Below, piece after piece: positions 1-9,304 of a DNA stretch of 64,000 nucleotides. Position 1 is the first letter of the stretch. Each line of letters starts with the position of its first letter. The DNA is from Methylacidimicrobium fagopyrum. Its GTDB lineage: Bacteria > Verrucomicrobiota > Verrucomicrobiia > Limisphaerales > UBA11358. The stretch covers positions 1-64,000 of the forward strand of contig JAMFSJ010000030.1 in NCBI GenBank assembly GCA_026225255.1, written 5' to 3'. The translations under genes were made by a program, and so were the position numbers. The notes beneath the pieces were generated by a model. It searched no databases. It was not told the DNA's origin and was given only the letters and a program-made list of their open reading frames with translations.

Positions 1-1
1 G

Positions 2-3000
2 GATGCTGGAGTAACGAACGTCAACGGTCAGGCCGGTAACGACCTTATCAACGTTCAAACGATTAACGGCACGACAACGGTGAACACGGGCACGGGCACG
101 AACATCGTGAACGTCGGCAGCAAAGCGCCTTTGACCAACGGCATCGTAGATGGCATCCAAGGGGCATTGATCGTGGTGGGCGACAACAGCGACACGTTGA
201 ATGTGGATGACACTGGCAGCACGGTGGCGAAGACGGGAACATTGACGGCGACGACCCTCACTGGTTTGGCAATGGGCGCGAGCGGCATCACTTACAGCGG
301 TTTGGCGACATTAAACATCTCGCTCGGCAGCGGCGGCAACACCTTCACGATTGTTAATACGAACGCGACAAATGTGGCGACGGTGACGACGTTGAACAGC
401 GGTAGCGGCAATGACACGGTCACGTTGAATACCGATTCCAGCCAGACGACCGTCAACGGCCAAGCGGGCACTGACACAATTAACGTCTTGAACGACGGCG
501 CGACCACTTACATCAATGGCAATGACGGTAACGACATCGTCAATGTTCAAAAAACCGGTGCCACCACCACGGTGAATACGGGCACGGGCACAAATACGGT
601 GAATGTCGGCAGCAAAGCGCCTTTGACTAACGGCATCGTGGACGGCATCCAGGGCGCATTGATCGTGGTTGGCAGCGGCACGGACACGCTGAACGTGGAC
701 GATACGGGCAGCACGACGGCGAAGATTGGTTTCTTGACCAGCACGACGATTACCGGTTTGGCGATGGGCGTCAGCGGCATCACTTACAGCGGCTTGGCTG
801 TCTTGCATATCAATCTCGGTTCCGGCAGTGACACGTTTAACGTGCGCAGCACCTACACTTCTACGGTGACAACGCTGAACACGGGCGCCGGCACAAACAC
901 GGTAAACGTTGGCAGCTTGGCGGCGGCGGTCGGCGGCATCACGGATAATATCCAAGGTTCCTTGATCGTGGTTGGCAGCGGCACGGACACGCTGAACGTG
1001 GATGATACGGGTAGCACGACGGCGAAGACGGGCACGTTGACCAGCACGACGATCACCGGCTTAGCCATGGGTGTGAGTGGTATTACTTACAGCGGCTTGA
1101 CGGCATTGAATATCTCGTTGGGCAGCGGCGGCAACACCTTCACGATTGCCAGCACCTATTCAGCGACCGTGACGACGTTGAACAGCGGCAGCGGCGCTGA
1201 CACAGTGAACATTTTGTCCGACTCCAGCCCGACGACCATCAATGCTCAAGCTGGCAACGACACGATCAATATTCAAACTACCGGCGCGCTCACCACGGTG
1301 AACACGGGTAGCGGTGTAAATACTGTGAACGTCGGCAGCCTCGCCCCGTTGAGCAATGGCGTGTTAAGCGGTATCCAAGGCGCGTTGATCGTGAACGGCA
1401 ATGGCTCAGACACGCTGAATGTGGACGACACGGGCGACCTTCTGGCCCGCACGGGCACATTGACGGCGATGACGTTGACCGGTTTGGGCATGGGCGCAAG
1501 CGGCATCGCTTACAATGGTTTGGCAAACTTGAATGTTTCGCTCGGCAGCGGCGGCAACACCTTCACGATCAGCAGCACCTATTTTGCGACCGTGACGACG
1601 TTGAATAGCGGTTTGGGCAACGACACCGTAACGGTGCTTTCTGACTCTTATACGACCTATATCAACGGTCAGGCGGGCAATGACACGATTAATATCCGCA
1701 CCATCAATGGCACGACGACGGTAAATACCGGCAGTGGCGTAAATACTGTGAATGTCGGCAGCCTTGCCCCGGCGGGCAACGGTGTGTTGAGCGGTATCCA
1801 AGGCGCGTTGATTGTCGTCGGTAACAACAGCGACATCCTGAACGTGGATGACACGGGCGACACGTTGGCTACTTTTGGCACGTTGACCAACGCTGCCATC
1901 ACCGGCTTGAACATGGGTGCGAGCGGTATCACTTACAGCGGCTTGGCGACGTTGAACCTTAATCTGGGCCGTGGCAATGACGTGTTCAATGTCCAAAGCA
2001 CCTTTGTAACGACGGTAACCACGTTGAACACTGGCAGCGGCGCGAACACGGTGAACGTGGGCAGTCTCGCCCCGCAAATCGGCGGTATCGTGGACGGCAT
2101 TCAAGGCGCGTTGATCTTGGTTGGCAGCGGCAGCGATACGCTGAACGTGGACGACACAGGCAGCACGACGGCGAAAAACGGCACATTGACGGCCACGACC
2201 ATCACCGGTTTGGCGCTCGGCGCCAGCGGCATTACTTACAGCGGCGTGGTGAACTTGAACCTCACCCTTGGCAGCGGCGGTAACACGCTGTTGATCGCCA
2301 GCACCTCCACCGCCACGACGCGCATCCACAGCGGCAGCGGCAACGACAGCTTCAACATTCAAGCAACCACCGGCGCGCTGTATCTGAACGGCGACGGCGG
2401 TAATAATACCTTTAACTTCGGCAGCCTCGCTCCGGCCACGGGCGGCGTGTTGAGCGGCATCACGGGCGCAGTGTTCGTCACGGGCGGCAGCAACGCACTC
2501 CGTTGGCTCAACTTGTCGGCCGGCGGCACGAACACAGTGAACGTTGATGACACGGGCGACACAACGGGTGCGACAGGCACGTTGACCTCCTCCACGTTAA
2601 CCGGCCTCGGTCTGGGCGCGGGCATCACGTTTGTGTCGGTGAACGCGATGAATATTAATTTGGGCAGCGGCAACGACGTGTTCAATGTGCAAAGCACCAA
2701 TGGCACGACGGTTACGACGTTGAACACCGGCACCGGCGCAAACGTGGTGAATGTCGGCAACCTGGCCCCGCAACTCGGCGGCATCGTGGATACCATCCAA
2801 GGGGCATTGATCTTGGTTGGCGGCGGTAACGACACGTTGAACGTGGACGATACGGGCAGCACGACGGCGAAAAGTGGCACGTTGACCAGCACGACCATCA
2901 CCGGCCTCGGCCTGGGTGCGGGCGGCATCACTTACAACGGCGTGGCGAATCTGAATCTCTCGCTCGGCAGCGGCGGTAATACGTTGTTGATCGCCAGCAC

Positions 3001-5515
3001 GTCCACCGCCACGACGCGCATCCACAGTGGCAGCGGCGATGACATCTTCAATATTCAAGCCACGACCGGCACGCTGTATCTGAACGGCGATGGCGGCAAT
3101 AATACCTTTAACTTTGGCAGCCTCGCACCCGCTACGGGCGGCGTGATGAGTGGTATCGCGGGCGCCGTGTTCATCACGGGCGGCAGCAACGCGATGCGCT
3201 TGTTCAACCTCACCGGCGTCGGCACTAACACGGTGAATATTGATGACACGGGCGACACGTTGGCGACGACGGGCACGTTGACATCCTCCACTTTGACCGG
3301 TCTCGGCATGGGCGTCGGCATCACGTTCGTATCGGTGAACACGATGAATATTAATTTGGGCAGCGGCAACGACGTGTTCAATGTGCAAAGCACGAATGCG
3401 ACGACGGTCACGACATTGAACACTGGCACCGGTGCGGACGTGGTGAATGTGGGCAGTCTGGCTCCGCAAACCGGCAGTATTGTCGATGGCGTGCAGGGCG
3501 CGTTGATCTTGGTTGGCGGCGGCAACGATACGTTGAACGTGGACGACACCGGCAGCACCACGACGAAGACGGGCACGTTGACCAGCACGACGTTGACCGG
3601 CTTGAACCTGGGTGCGAGCGGCATTACTTACAGCGGTGTGGCCAACTTGAATATTTCACTCGGTAGCGGCGGCAACACGTTTACGATTGCCAGCACGGCC
3701 GCGGCGACCGTGACGACGTTGAACAGCGGTAGCGGCAATGACGTGGTAAACGTGTTGACGGATTCCGGCGTGACGAAGGTTAACGGCCAAGCCGGCAACG
3801 ACATCGTCAATGTTCAAACCACGAATGGCGCGACCACGGTGACCACTGGTGCTGGCACGAACACGGTGAACGTTGGCAGCGTGGCTCCGGCTACCGGCGG
3901 CAACGTGAATGGAATTCAAGGTGCGCTGAGCATCGTCGGCAACGGCGCGGATACGTTAAACGTGGACGACACTGGCAGCGCGACGGCGAAGACGGGCAAA
4001 TTGACGAGCTCCACCATTACCGGTTTGGCGATGGGTGCGAGCGGCATTACTTATAGCGGTGTGGCTCACTTGAACCTCGCGCTCGGTCGCGGTGGCAATA
4101 CCTTCACGATTGCCAGCACGAATGCGGCGACGATGACTATATTGAACAGCGGTAGCGGCAACGACACGGTGAATGTGCAAGCCACCAGCAGCGTGACGGT
4201 GGTGAACACCGGCACGGGTGTGAACACGGTGAACATCGGCAGCAAAGCCCCGGCCACCAACGGTGTGGTGAGCACGATCCAAGGCGCGTTGATTGTGGAT
4301 GGCAACGGCGGTGACACGTTGAACGTGGACAATACGGGCGACACGACGACGAACTCCGGTTTGTTGACGGCGAACACGCTCACCGGTTTGGGCATGGGCG
4401 CGAATGGAATTTATTACATCGGCTTCACGGTTCTGTATATCGCGCTCGGTTCCGGCAACGACACGTTTACGCTCTCGAGCATAGCGAGCAGCACGGTGAC
4501 GACCGTGGACGGTAAAGCGGGAACAAATACGGCGGTTTATAATGGCGTCGGCTTCGCGGGCAACTTGACGTTGCTCAACTTCGCCACGTTGTCCATCACG
4601 ACCAGCGGCGACTTTAGCGGCACGTTGAATTTCAGCGGCACGGTCACGACGGTCAGCATCGGTGGTTCGCTCACGAGCACCGGCGTGTTGAATGTGGGTT
4701 CGATCAATTCGATGACGGTTGGCGGCGACTTGGCGGGCACGGTCATCGTGGCTGGTTTGCTCAACACCCTGACGGTGAATGGCGGCACGCCCGGCAGCAT
4801 CACGGCGGGCAGTATCAATCTCATCACTGTGCTGGCCGGTTACGGTAACAAGGTGCTCCAAGTGACCGAGGGCGGCGTCCAACGCGAAATCCTCGCGACG
4901 CCGGTAGCGAACGGCACGATGCCGAATACCGTGCACTTCGCGTTTGTTTATGATTCGCAGACTACGGCCACGCCGCAGCTCGCAATCCGCACGACGGATA
5001 CGAATCCGACCCCGCGCTCCTTCAACCTCGCTCTGGCCGTGGTGAACAACACCAGCGCCCAGTTCAATCTGTCGCGGATTGATTCGACTGCGAACGGTGT
5101 GACCGGCTTGGCCAACATCACAGTGCAAGGCAATATATTGACCGCGTTGACCGCGCCGGAATTGGCGCTGTTCACCAATCTGACCACCAGCAGCCCCGGC
5201 GGCATCTGGTTGCCGTCTGACAGCATCGTCGGCGTGGAAGCTAGCGGCAGTATCACGCAAGGTTATCTCAACCTTGCCGGCATCGAAGGTCTGGCGTTCA
5301 GCAGCTTCCTTAATCCGGCGGGTTCACCGATTGTTATCACCACGCCGTTCGGCTCGGCGAGCAACATTCAAGTGCTCTGGAATTTGTTCGGTAGCCATGT
5401 GACGCTCAATGCGGCCACCGACGCCTTTGTCTCAGTGTTCAACGCGACGCAGTCGGTTCGCTTGTTCGCACATACGAACAGCAACCCGGATTTGAATCTG
5501 TTTGCGACGTGGTGA
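2..5515 (+). CDS. giant secreted/surface repeat protein, 5' end outside the window
   Basis: The frame is open from the first bases of the window, so the N-terminus and any signal peptide are missing; about 1837 residues are visible. Twelve copies of a DTLNVDDTG-like motif recur at irregular spacings of roughly 100-165 residues. They alternate with NTVNVGSLAP, GIQGALIVVG, GITYSG and GSGNDTVNV-like segments, as expected for a beta-solenoid or beta-helix surface protein. The last 330 or so residues (from about 4500) are not repetitive and end in NLFATW, without a PEP-CTERM tail. I saw no cysteine. Composition is dominated by T, G, N, S and V. Adhesin, surface layer or polymer binding are all possible; the function is unknown. 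Two further secreted proteins follow on the same strand. Confidence 0.9.
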   Translation, partial: DAGVTNVNGQAGNDLINVQTINGTTTVNTGTGTNIVNVGSKAPLTNGIVDGIQGALIVVGDNSDTLNVDDTGSTVAKTGTLTATTLTGLAMGASGITYSGLATLNISLGSGGNTFTIVNTNATNVATVTTLNSGSGNDTVTLNTDSSQTTVNGQAGTDTINVLNDGATTYINGNDGNDIVNVQKTGATTTVNTGTGTNTVNVGSKAPLTNGIVDGIQGALIVVGSGTDTLNVDDTGSTTAKIGFLTSTTITGLAMGVSGITYSGLAVLHINLGSGSDTFNVRSTYTSTVTTLNTGAGTNTVNVGSLAAAVGGITDNIQGSLIVVGSGTDTLNVDDTGSTTAKTGTLTSTTITGLAMGVSGITYSGLTALNISLGSGGNTFTIASTYSATVTTLNSGSGADTVNILSDSSPTTINAQAGNDTINIQTTGALTTVNTGSGVNTVNVGSLAPLSNGVLSGIQGALIVNGNGSDTLNVDDTGDLLARTGTLTAMTLTGLGMGASGIAYNGLANLNVSLGSGGNTFTISSTYFATVTTLNSGLGNDTVTVLSDSYTTYINGQAGNDTINIRTINGTTTVNTGSGVNTVNVGSLAPAGNGVLSGIQGALIVVGNNSDILNVDDTGDTLATFGTLTNAAITGLNMGASGITYSGLATLNLNLGRGNDVFNVQSTFVTTVTTLNTGSGANTVNVGSLAPQIGGIVDGIQGALILVGSGSDTLNVDDTGSTTAKNGTLTATTITGLALGASGITYSGVVNLNLTLGSGGNTLLIASTSTATTRIHSGSGNDSFNIQATTGALYLNGDGGNNTFNFGSLAPATGGVLSGITGAVFVTGGSNALRWLNLSAGGTNTVNVDDTGDTTGATGTLTSSTLTGLGLGAGITFVSVNAMNINLGSGNDVFNVQSTNGTTVTTLNTGTGANVVNVGNLAPQLGGIVDTIQGALILVGGGNDTLNVDDTGSTTAKSGTLTSTTITGLGLGAGGITYNGVANLNLSLGSGGNTLLIASTSTATTRIHSGSGDDIFNIQATTGTLYLNGDGGNNTFNFGSLAPATGGVMSGIAGAVFITGGSNAMRLFNLTGVGTNTVNIDDTGDTLATTGTLTSSTLTGLGMGVGITFVSVNTMNINLGSGNDVFNVQSTNATTVTTLNTGTGADVVNVGSLAPQTGSIVDGVQGALILVGGGNDTLNVDDTGSTTTKTGTLTSTTLTGLNLGASGITYSGVANLNISLGSGGNTFTIASTAAATVTTLNSGSGNDVVNVLTDSGVTKVNGQAGNDIVNVQTTNGATTVTTGAGTNTVNVGSVAPATGGNVNGIQGALSIVGNGADTLNVDDTGSATAKTGKLTSSTITGLAMGASGITYSGVAHLNLALGRGGNTFTIASTNAATMTILNSGSGNDTVNVQATSSVTVVNTGTGVNTVNIGSKAPATNGVVSTIQGALIVDGNGGDTLNVDNTGDTTTNSGLLTANTLTGLGMGANGIYYIGFTVLYIALGSGNDTFTLSSIASSTVTTVDGKAGTNTAVYNGVGFAGNLTLLNFATLSITTSGDFSGTLNFSGTVTTVSIGGSLTSTGVLNVGSINSMTVGGDLAGTVIVAGLLNTLTVNGGTPGSITAGSINLITVLAGYGNKVLQVTEGGVQREILATPVANGTMPNTVHFAFVYDSQTTATPQLAIRTTDTNPTPRSFNLALAVVNNTSAQFNLSRIDSTANGVTGLANITVQGNILTALTAPELALFTNLTTSSPGGIWLPSDSIVGVEASGSITQGYLNLAGIEGLAFSSFLNPAGSPIVITTPFGSASNIQVLWNLFGSHVTLNAATDAFVSVFNATQSVRLFAHTNSNPDLNLFATW

Positions 5516-5573
5516 TGACATTGACCGGTGAACTTGCGTGATGGTGATTTAACGGATACGAACTAACAAAAAT

Positions 5574-6257
5574 ATGAAAACTTTGCACAAATTGACGTTG
5601 ACCGGGGTAGCCGTTTTGGCCGCCGTCAGCAGCCAGGCACAATCTACCAATTCCACCACGGGCTTTTTCGCCACGGTGGACGGCGGCGCGGCGTGGGAAC
5701 AAGACACGCACATTCGCGGCAACACGGGATTTCAGTTCGGCACCGGCAATGTTAAGTTTGATACTGGTTTCCGTGCCGGAGCTACTTTTGGTTATAACTT
5801 GAGCGACGCGTTCGCGATCACTTTGGAAGCGGGCGTCATTCAGAACGACATCACCGAGGTGGGTGGCGGACAGCGGCTTTCTTCGTTTCCCGGTGGCCGG
5901 GCGACGCTGGATCAAATTCCTGTGCTGATCAATGGCGTCTATACTTTGCCGCTTAAAGGCGCGTTCAAGCCGTATGTCGGTTTAGGTGTGGGCACGGTGA
6001 TCGGCGTGTTCGACAGCGCCCATATTCCGGGCAGTTCCGCGAACATCGGCAATGAAAAATTTAACTCCACGGATTACACCGTGGCGGGCCAGGTGGAAGT
6101 GGGTTGCAAATATGAGCTGACCAAAAATATTGATTTGGGGTTGGCTTATAAATTCGTCGCCACGACCGACCATGACTGGAGCGATAATAATATTCATTTG
6201 AAAACCGATGGCTCAATGACGCATGCCCTCGAAGCAACGTTCAACTGGCGGTTTTGA
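5574..6257 (+). CDS. outer-membrane beta-barrel protein (OmpW/OMP_b-brl-like)
   Basis: A 227-residue protein. The N-terminus (Lys-rich start, hydrophobic stretch to about residue 20, then SSQAQ) is a typical cleavable signal peptide. The rest alternates polar and hydrophobic residues, with Gly/aromatic strands such as YVGLGVGTVIGVF and LGLAYKF, and the last residue is Phe (NWRF), the usual C-terminal signature for outer-membrane insertion. The size fits an eight-stranded barrel of the OmpW/OMP_b-brl type. It lies 58 bp after the giant repeat protein and 37 bp before another secreted protein, so the three may be co-transcribed. The cargo or ligand cannot be told from the sequence. Confidence 0.8.
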   Translation: MKTLHKLTLTGVAVLAAVSSQAQSTNSTTGFFATVDGGAAWEQDTHIRGNTGFQFGTGNVKFDTGFRAGATFGYNLSDAFAITLEAGVIQNDITEVGGGQRLSSFPGGRATLDQIPVLINGVYTLPLKGAFKPYVGLGVGTVIGVFDSAHIPGSSANIGNEKFNSTDYTVAGQVEVGCKYELTKNIDLGLAYKFVATTDHDWSDNNIHLKTDGSMTHALEATFNWRF

Positions 6258-6294
6258 TTCCGACCATCCGGTGGGCTTTGACGATTAATAAATT

Positions 6295-7962
6295 ATGCGA
6301 CTGACCTTGATCAAGACTTTCCTTGCGACGGCATTTTTGGCCGGGACGTCTTCGTTGCTTTCTGCGCAATCGTCGAACACGGTTTGGTTCGTGACGTGGA
6401 ATGGTCAGCCGACGCCGGGCGCTGACGTGTCGGTGCGCAGCCTTGCCGCCAACGGCAGCGGTGCAGCGATCGCCACGGGTGCGGCGAACTATTTCGTTTC
6501 GCAAACTAATTTACCCGCGCTCAATTCGCCTTACGACCTCGCGGTGGATACCGCGATCGGCAAGGTTTATGTGTTGGATAACAATATTCCAGGGGGAGCG
6601 CCGGAATATATTTATTCCTTCAACCTCACGGGCACACCCGCGCAGATCGCCGCGAGCAAACAAATCATTTACACATTGCCCGTGCCGACAGCCGATGTCA
6701 GTGCCGGTCTCTATCCGTTGATCTCTGGCTTGGCGTTGGATTCGGTGAACCACAATCTTTACTTCAACCAAATTGATGTAACGACCGGCACTAATTCCTT
6801 CATTGGTCGTTTGAGTTTGAGCACGAATAGCAGTCCGGTGTTGCAAACGCTCTACGTCGGTCAAGTTCCCAGTCAGGGTTCGATTGCGGTGGATGCGAGC
6901 AGCCTTTATCTCGGGTCCATTAACGCCACCAACAACAACGATGGCATTTTTACCGCGTCACTTTCCGGCAGTGGAAATTTTTCTGAAATCGTCACCAACT
7001 CGGTCGGTAACGCTACTTTCACCAACGGTTTGGTCAGCGGCGTCGCGAGTGCGGCGGCCAGCAATCTGGTTTATTACCTCACATTCAACGCCGGCGTGGT
7101 GAACCACAACTACAGCCTCAGCCAAAATGCGATTTGGGCTTACAATACCGTCACCCACACGAGCACCAAAATCGGTTCCGGTTATGGCGGTTCGCCGAAC
7201 AACCTCGCTTTAGACACCGTCAATGGCCGGTATTATTTCACGCTCGGTCGCGATTCCACCGGCAACGCCAGCCCGACGAATTATCAGGCGATCTACACCG
7301 GCGTCATCGGTTCCACCAGCGCGCCGACCTTGTTTTACACGCCGTCGTTGAGCGGACAGGACATCGCCGGTCAACCTAACGCGGGCAATGTTTCCGTGCA
7401 GGGTATTTATATCCAGCCTTCGCCCATTGTCTATTATCCGCCGATCGCGGGGACGGATTCCCTCAGTGCCGCCAAAAATATTGCTCTCAACGTTTCGGTT
7501 GCCAGTTTGCTGGCCAACGATTCAGATACGAATGCGAACAGTCCCACTTTGAGTATTAGCGCCGTCAGCAGCACCAGCACCAACGGCGGCAGCGTCGTTT
7601 TGAACGGCAGTTTCATTACTTACACGCCAACCACTAACTTCGTGGGGCGCGATCAATTTACTTACACCTTAGCCAATAGCGATGGCCAGCAAGCGCAAGG
7701 AACGGTCATCGTTAATGTATTATCGTTGACGGCTCCGGCCACCAATAAAGTGGCGCTGACGTTGTTGTCTGGCAGCCGTTTATTTCTTTTTACGGGGGCT
7801 GCCAACCAAAGCTACGTGGTTCAATCGGCCAATGCCGTGACCGGACCGTGGTTGGACATTTCGCCGGCAATTCCTAGCGGCGCTGCCGGGATTGTTGAAT
7901 ACAACGATTTAACTTCGCCACTTTCGGTCATGAAATTCTACCGCGTTCGCACCGGTCCGTAG
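6295..7962 (+). CDS. secreted protein with cadherin-like (tandem-95/Big_9) domain and FYRV C-terminal module
   Basis: 555 residues with a signal peptide ending near LSAQSS (about residue 26). The first 380 residues look like an NHL/YVTN-type propeller, with repeated short strands such as LAVDTAIGKVYVLD, LALDSVNHNLYFN and LALDTVNGRYYF. Residues about 385-475 form a cadherin-like domain (NVSVASLLANDSD, ITYTPTTNFVGRDQFTYTL), the tandem-95 pattern. The end (SYVVQSANAVTGPWLD through MKFYRVRTGP) matches the C-terminal module of the 1124-residue protein at 18906-22280. It is probably extracellular or surface-bound; no catalytic motif was seen. Confidence 0.8.
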   Translation: MRLTLIKTFLATAFLAGTSSLLSAQSSNTVWFVTWNGQPTPGADVSVRSLAANGSGAAIATGAANYFVSQTNLPALNSPYDLAVDTAIGKVYVLDNNIPGGAPEYIYSFNLTGTPAQIAASKQIIYTLPVPTADVSAGLYPLISGLALDSVNHNLYFNQIDVTTGTNSFIGRLSLSTNSSPVLQTLYVGQVPSQGSIAVDASSLYLGSINATNNNDGIFTASLSGSGNFSEIVTNSVGNATFTNGLVSGVASAAASNLVYYLTFNAGVVNHNYSLSQNAIWAYNTVTHTSTKIGSGYGGSPNNLALDTVNGRYYFTLGRDSTGNASPTNYQAIYTGVIGSTSAPTLFYTPSLSGQDIAGQPNAGNVSVQGIYIQPSPIVYYPPIAGTDSLSAAKNIALNVSVASLLANDSDTNANSPTLSISAVSSTSTNGGSVVLNGSFITYTPTTNFVGRDQFTYTLANSDGQQAQGTVIVNVLSLTAPATNKVALTLLSGSRLFLFTGAANQSYVVQSANAVTGPWLDISPAIPSGAAGIVEYNDLTSPLSVMKFYRVRTGP

Positions 7963-8069
7963 AATAGGGCGTGGCGACTTGAGCGTCCGGGAGTTTAATT
8001 CTGCCAGCCAAACCAGACCGGATTTCGCATTGATTCGAGTGCGGAAACATCTAAACTTCCCGACGCAAT

Positions 8070-9074
8070 ATGAAACATCAGCTCGATTTCGAGAAGCCGA
8101 TCATCGAACTACAAAACAAGCTAGAAGATCTGCGGGAACACCCGGAGAAACATTCGCTTGGCATCAGTTTTGAAGAAGAACTCCAGATCATCGAAAAGAA
8201 GATCGAGGAAACCCGTCGTCAGATTTTCCTGAATCTCACGCCTTGGCAACGCGTTCAGCTCGCGCGCCATCCCAAACGTCCGTTCACGCTTGATTACGTA
8301 AGCCACACCTTTTCTGATTTTCAGGAATTGCACGGCGACCGCATGTTTGCGGAAGATCGCGCGATGGTTGGCGGTTTCGCCAAACTGGGCGAACATCACG
8401 TCGTCGTCATCGGCACGCAAAAAGGCCGCGATACGAAGGAGAATATTCTCCGCAATTTCGGTTCCGCGCATCCCGAAGGTTATCGCAAGGCGCTGCGTTT
8501 GATGCGGCTCGCCAATAAGTTTGGTCTGCCGATCATCACGCTCATCGACACGGCGGGTGCGTATCCGGGCGTTGCGTCCGAGGAACGCCACATCGCCGAA
8601 GCGATCGCGGTGAATTTGCGCGAAATGACCTTGCTGGAAGTCCCGATCATTGCCGCCGTCATTGGCGAAGGCGGTTCGGGCGGCGCGCTCGGTATCGGCG
8701 TGGCGGACCGCGTTTTGATCATGGAGAATTCCTATTATTCTGTCATCAGCCCGGAAGGTTGCGCGGCAATTTTATGGAAAGACCGCGCGAACGCCGCCAA
8801 AGCCGCCGCTGCACTGAAGATCACCGCGAAAGATTTGCTCGAACTCAAGCTCGTGGACGAAATCATTCCCGAACCGCTCGGCGGCGCGCATACGGACACC
8901 CTTGGCACGGCGGCGAATCTGAAATCCCATCTGCTGAAAAATTTGGAAGAGTTGCTCACGCATAGCATCGCTGAACGTTTGCAAAAACGTTACGCCAAAT
9001 TCCGCGCCCACGGACAATTCATCGAAAAAATCAAGCCGGTGGAAACCGCCGCGCCGGTGGCGGTCGCGGCGTGA
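8070..9074 (+). CDS. accA: acetyl-CoA carboxylase carboxyltransferase subunit alpha
   Basis: 334 residues, close to the usual AccA length. It supplies the alpha half of the carboxyltransferase that moves CO2 from carboxybiotin to acetyl-CoA to make malonyl-CoA for fatty acid synthesis. Visible family marks are the N-terminal helical region (LDFEKPIIELQNKLEDL), PWQRVQLARHPKRP, DFQELHGDRMFAED, GRDTKENILRNFG, LIDTAGAYPG, GEGGSGGALGIGVADRV and SVISPEGCAAILWKD, all in AccA order. The ATG at 8070 gives the standard N-terminus. It stands alone; accD is not in the window. The tail is rich in Ala, Val and Pro. Confidence 0.97.
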   Translation: MKHQLDFEKPIIELQNKLEDLREHPEKHSLGISFEEELQIIEKKIEETRRQIFLNLTPWQRVQLARHPKRPFTLDYVSHTFSDFQELHGDRMFAEDRAMVGGFAKLGEHHVVVIGTQKGRDTKENILRNFGSAHPEGYRKALRLMRLANKFGLPIITLIDTAGAYPGVASEERHIAEAIAVNLREMTLLEVPIIAAVIGEGGSGGALGIGVADRVLIMENSYYSVISPEGCAAILWKDRANAAKAAAALKITAKDLLELKLVDEIIPEPLGGAHTDTLGTAANLKSHLLKNLEELLTHSIAERLQKRYAKFRAHGQFIEKIKPVETAAPVAVAA

Positions 9075-9083
9075 TGCGGGCAG

Positions 9084-9233
9084 ATTTTATTAACCCCGTG
9101 GTTTCAACCCGGGGTTGATTGCGGTGCGCGAATGACAAGCGTTTCAACCGTTTTGAAGCGCAAAAGCCGTGGTAACGGCTGGGATTTCCCGGGGTAAAAT
9201 TTCATCGGGCTCAGGCCGCGGTGTTAATAAAAT
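9084..9233. repeat. multi-hairpin intergenic palindromic element
   Basis: The accA-manA gap is almost filled by a nested palindrome. Outer arms 9084-9101 and 9216-9233 match at 16 of 18 positions (ATTTTATTAAC...). Inside are three hairpins: a perfect 7-1-7 at 9104-9118 (TCAACCC/GGGTTGA), a 9-bp stem with one mismatch at 9139-9161, and a perfect 6-bp stem with GGTA loop at 9165-9180. This looks like a REP/MITE-like element or a folded RNA; it has no coding potential. Confidence 0.6.
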
Positions 9234-9304
9234 ATTTTTAGCTGATTGAACAACCTGACTATTCGACCAAGCCAGACACGCGTAAATCGTTAACCAAAAT
9301 TTCC

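Noticed and set aside
311-2362. Long minus-strand ORFs (up to 318 codons) across the giant repeat gene
   Set aside because: They mirror the plus-strand repeats, have Arg/His/Ala-rich translations without domains, and follow the third-base bias of the plus-strand gene.
80-4500. Regular DNA repeats resembling a CRISPR or satellite array
   Set aside because: The repeats are in frame, vary in length by multiples of three and encode a continuous protein; there are no constant short repeats with unique spacers.
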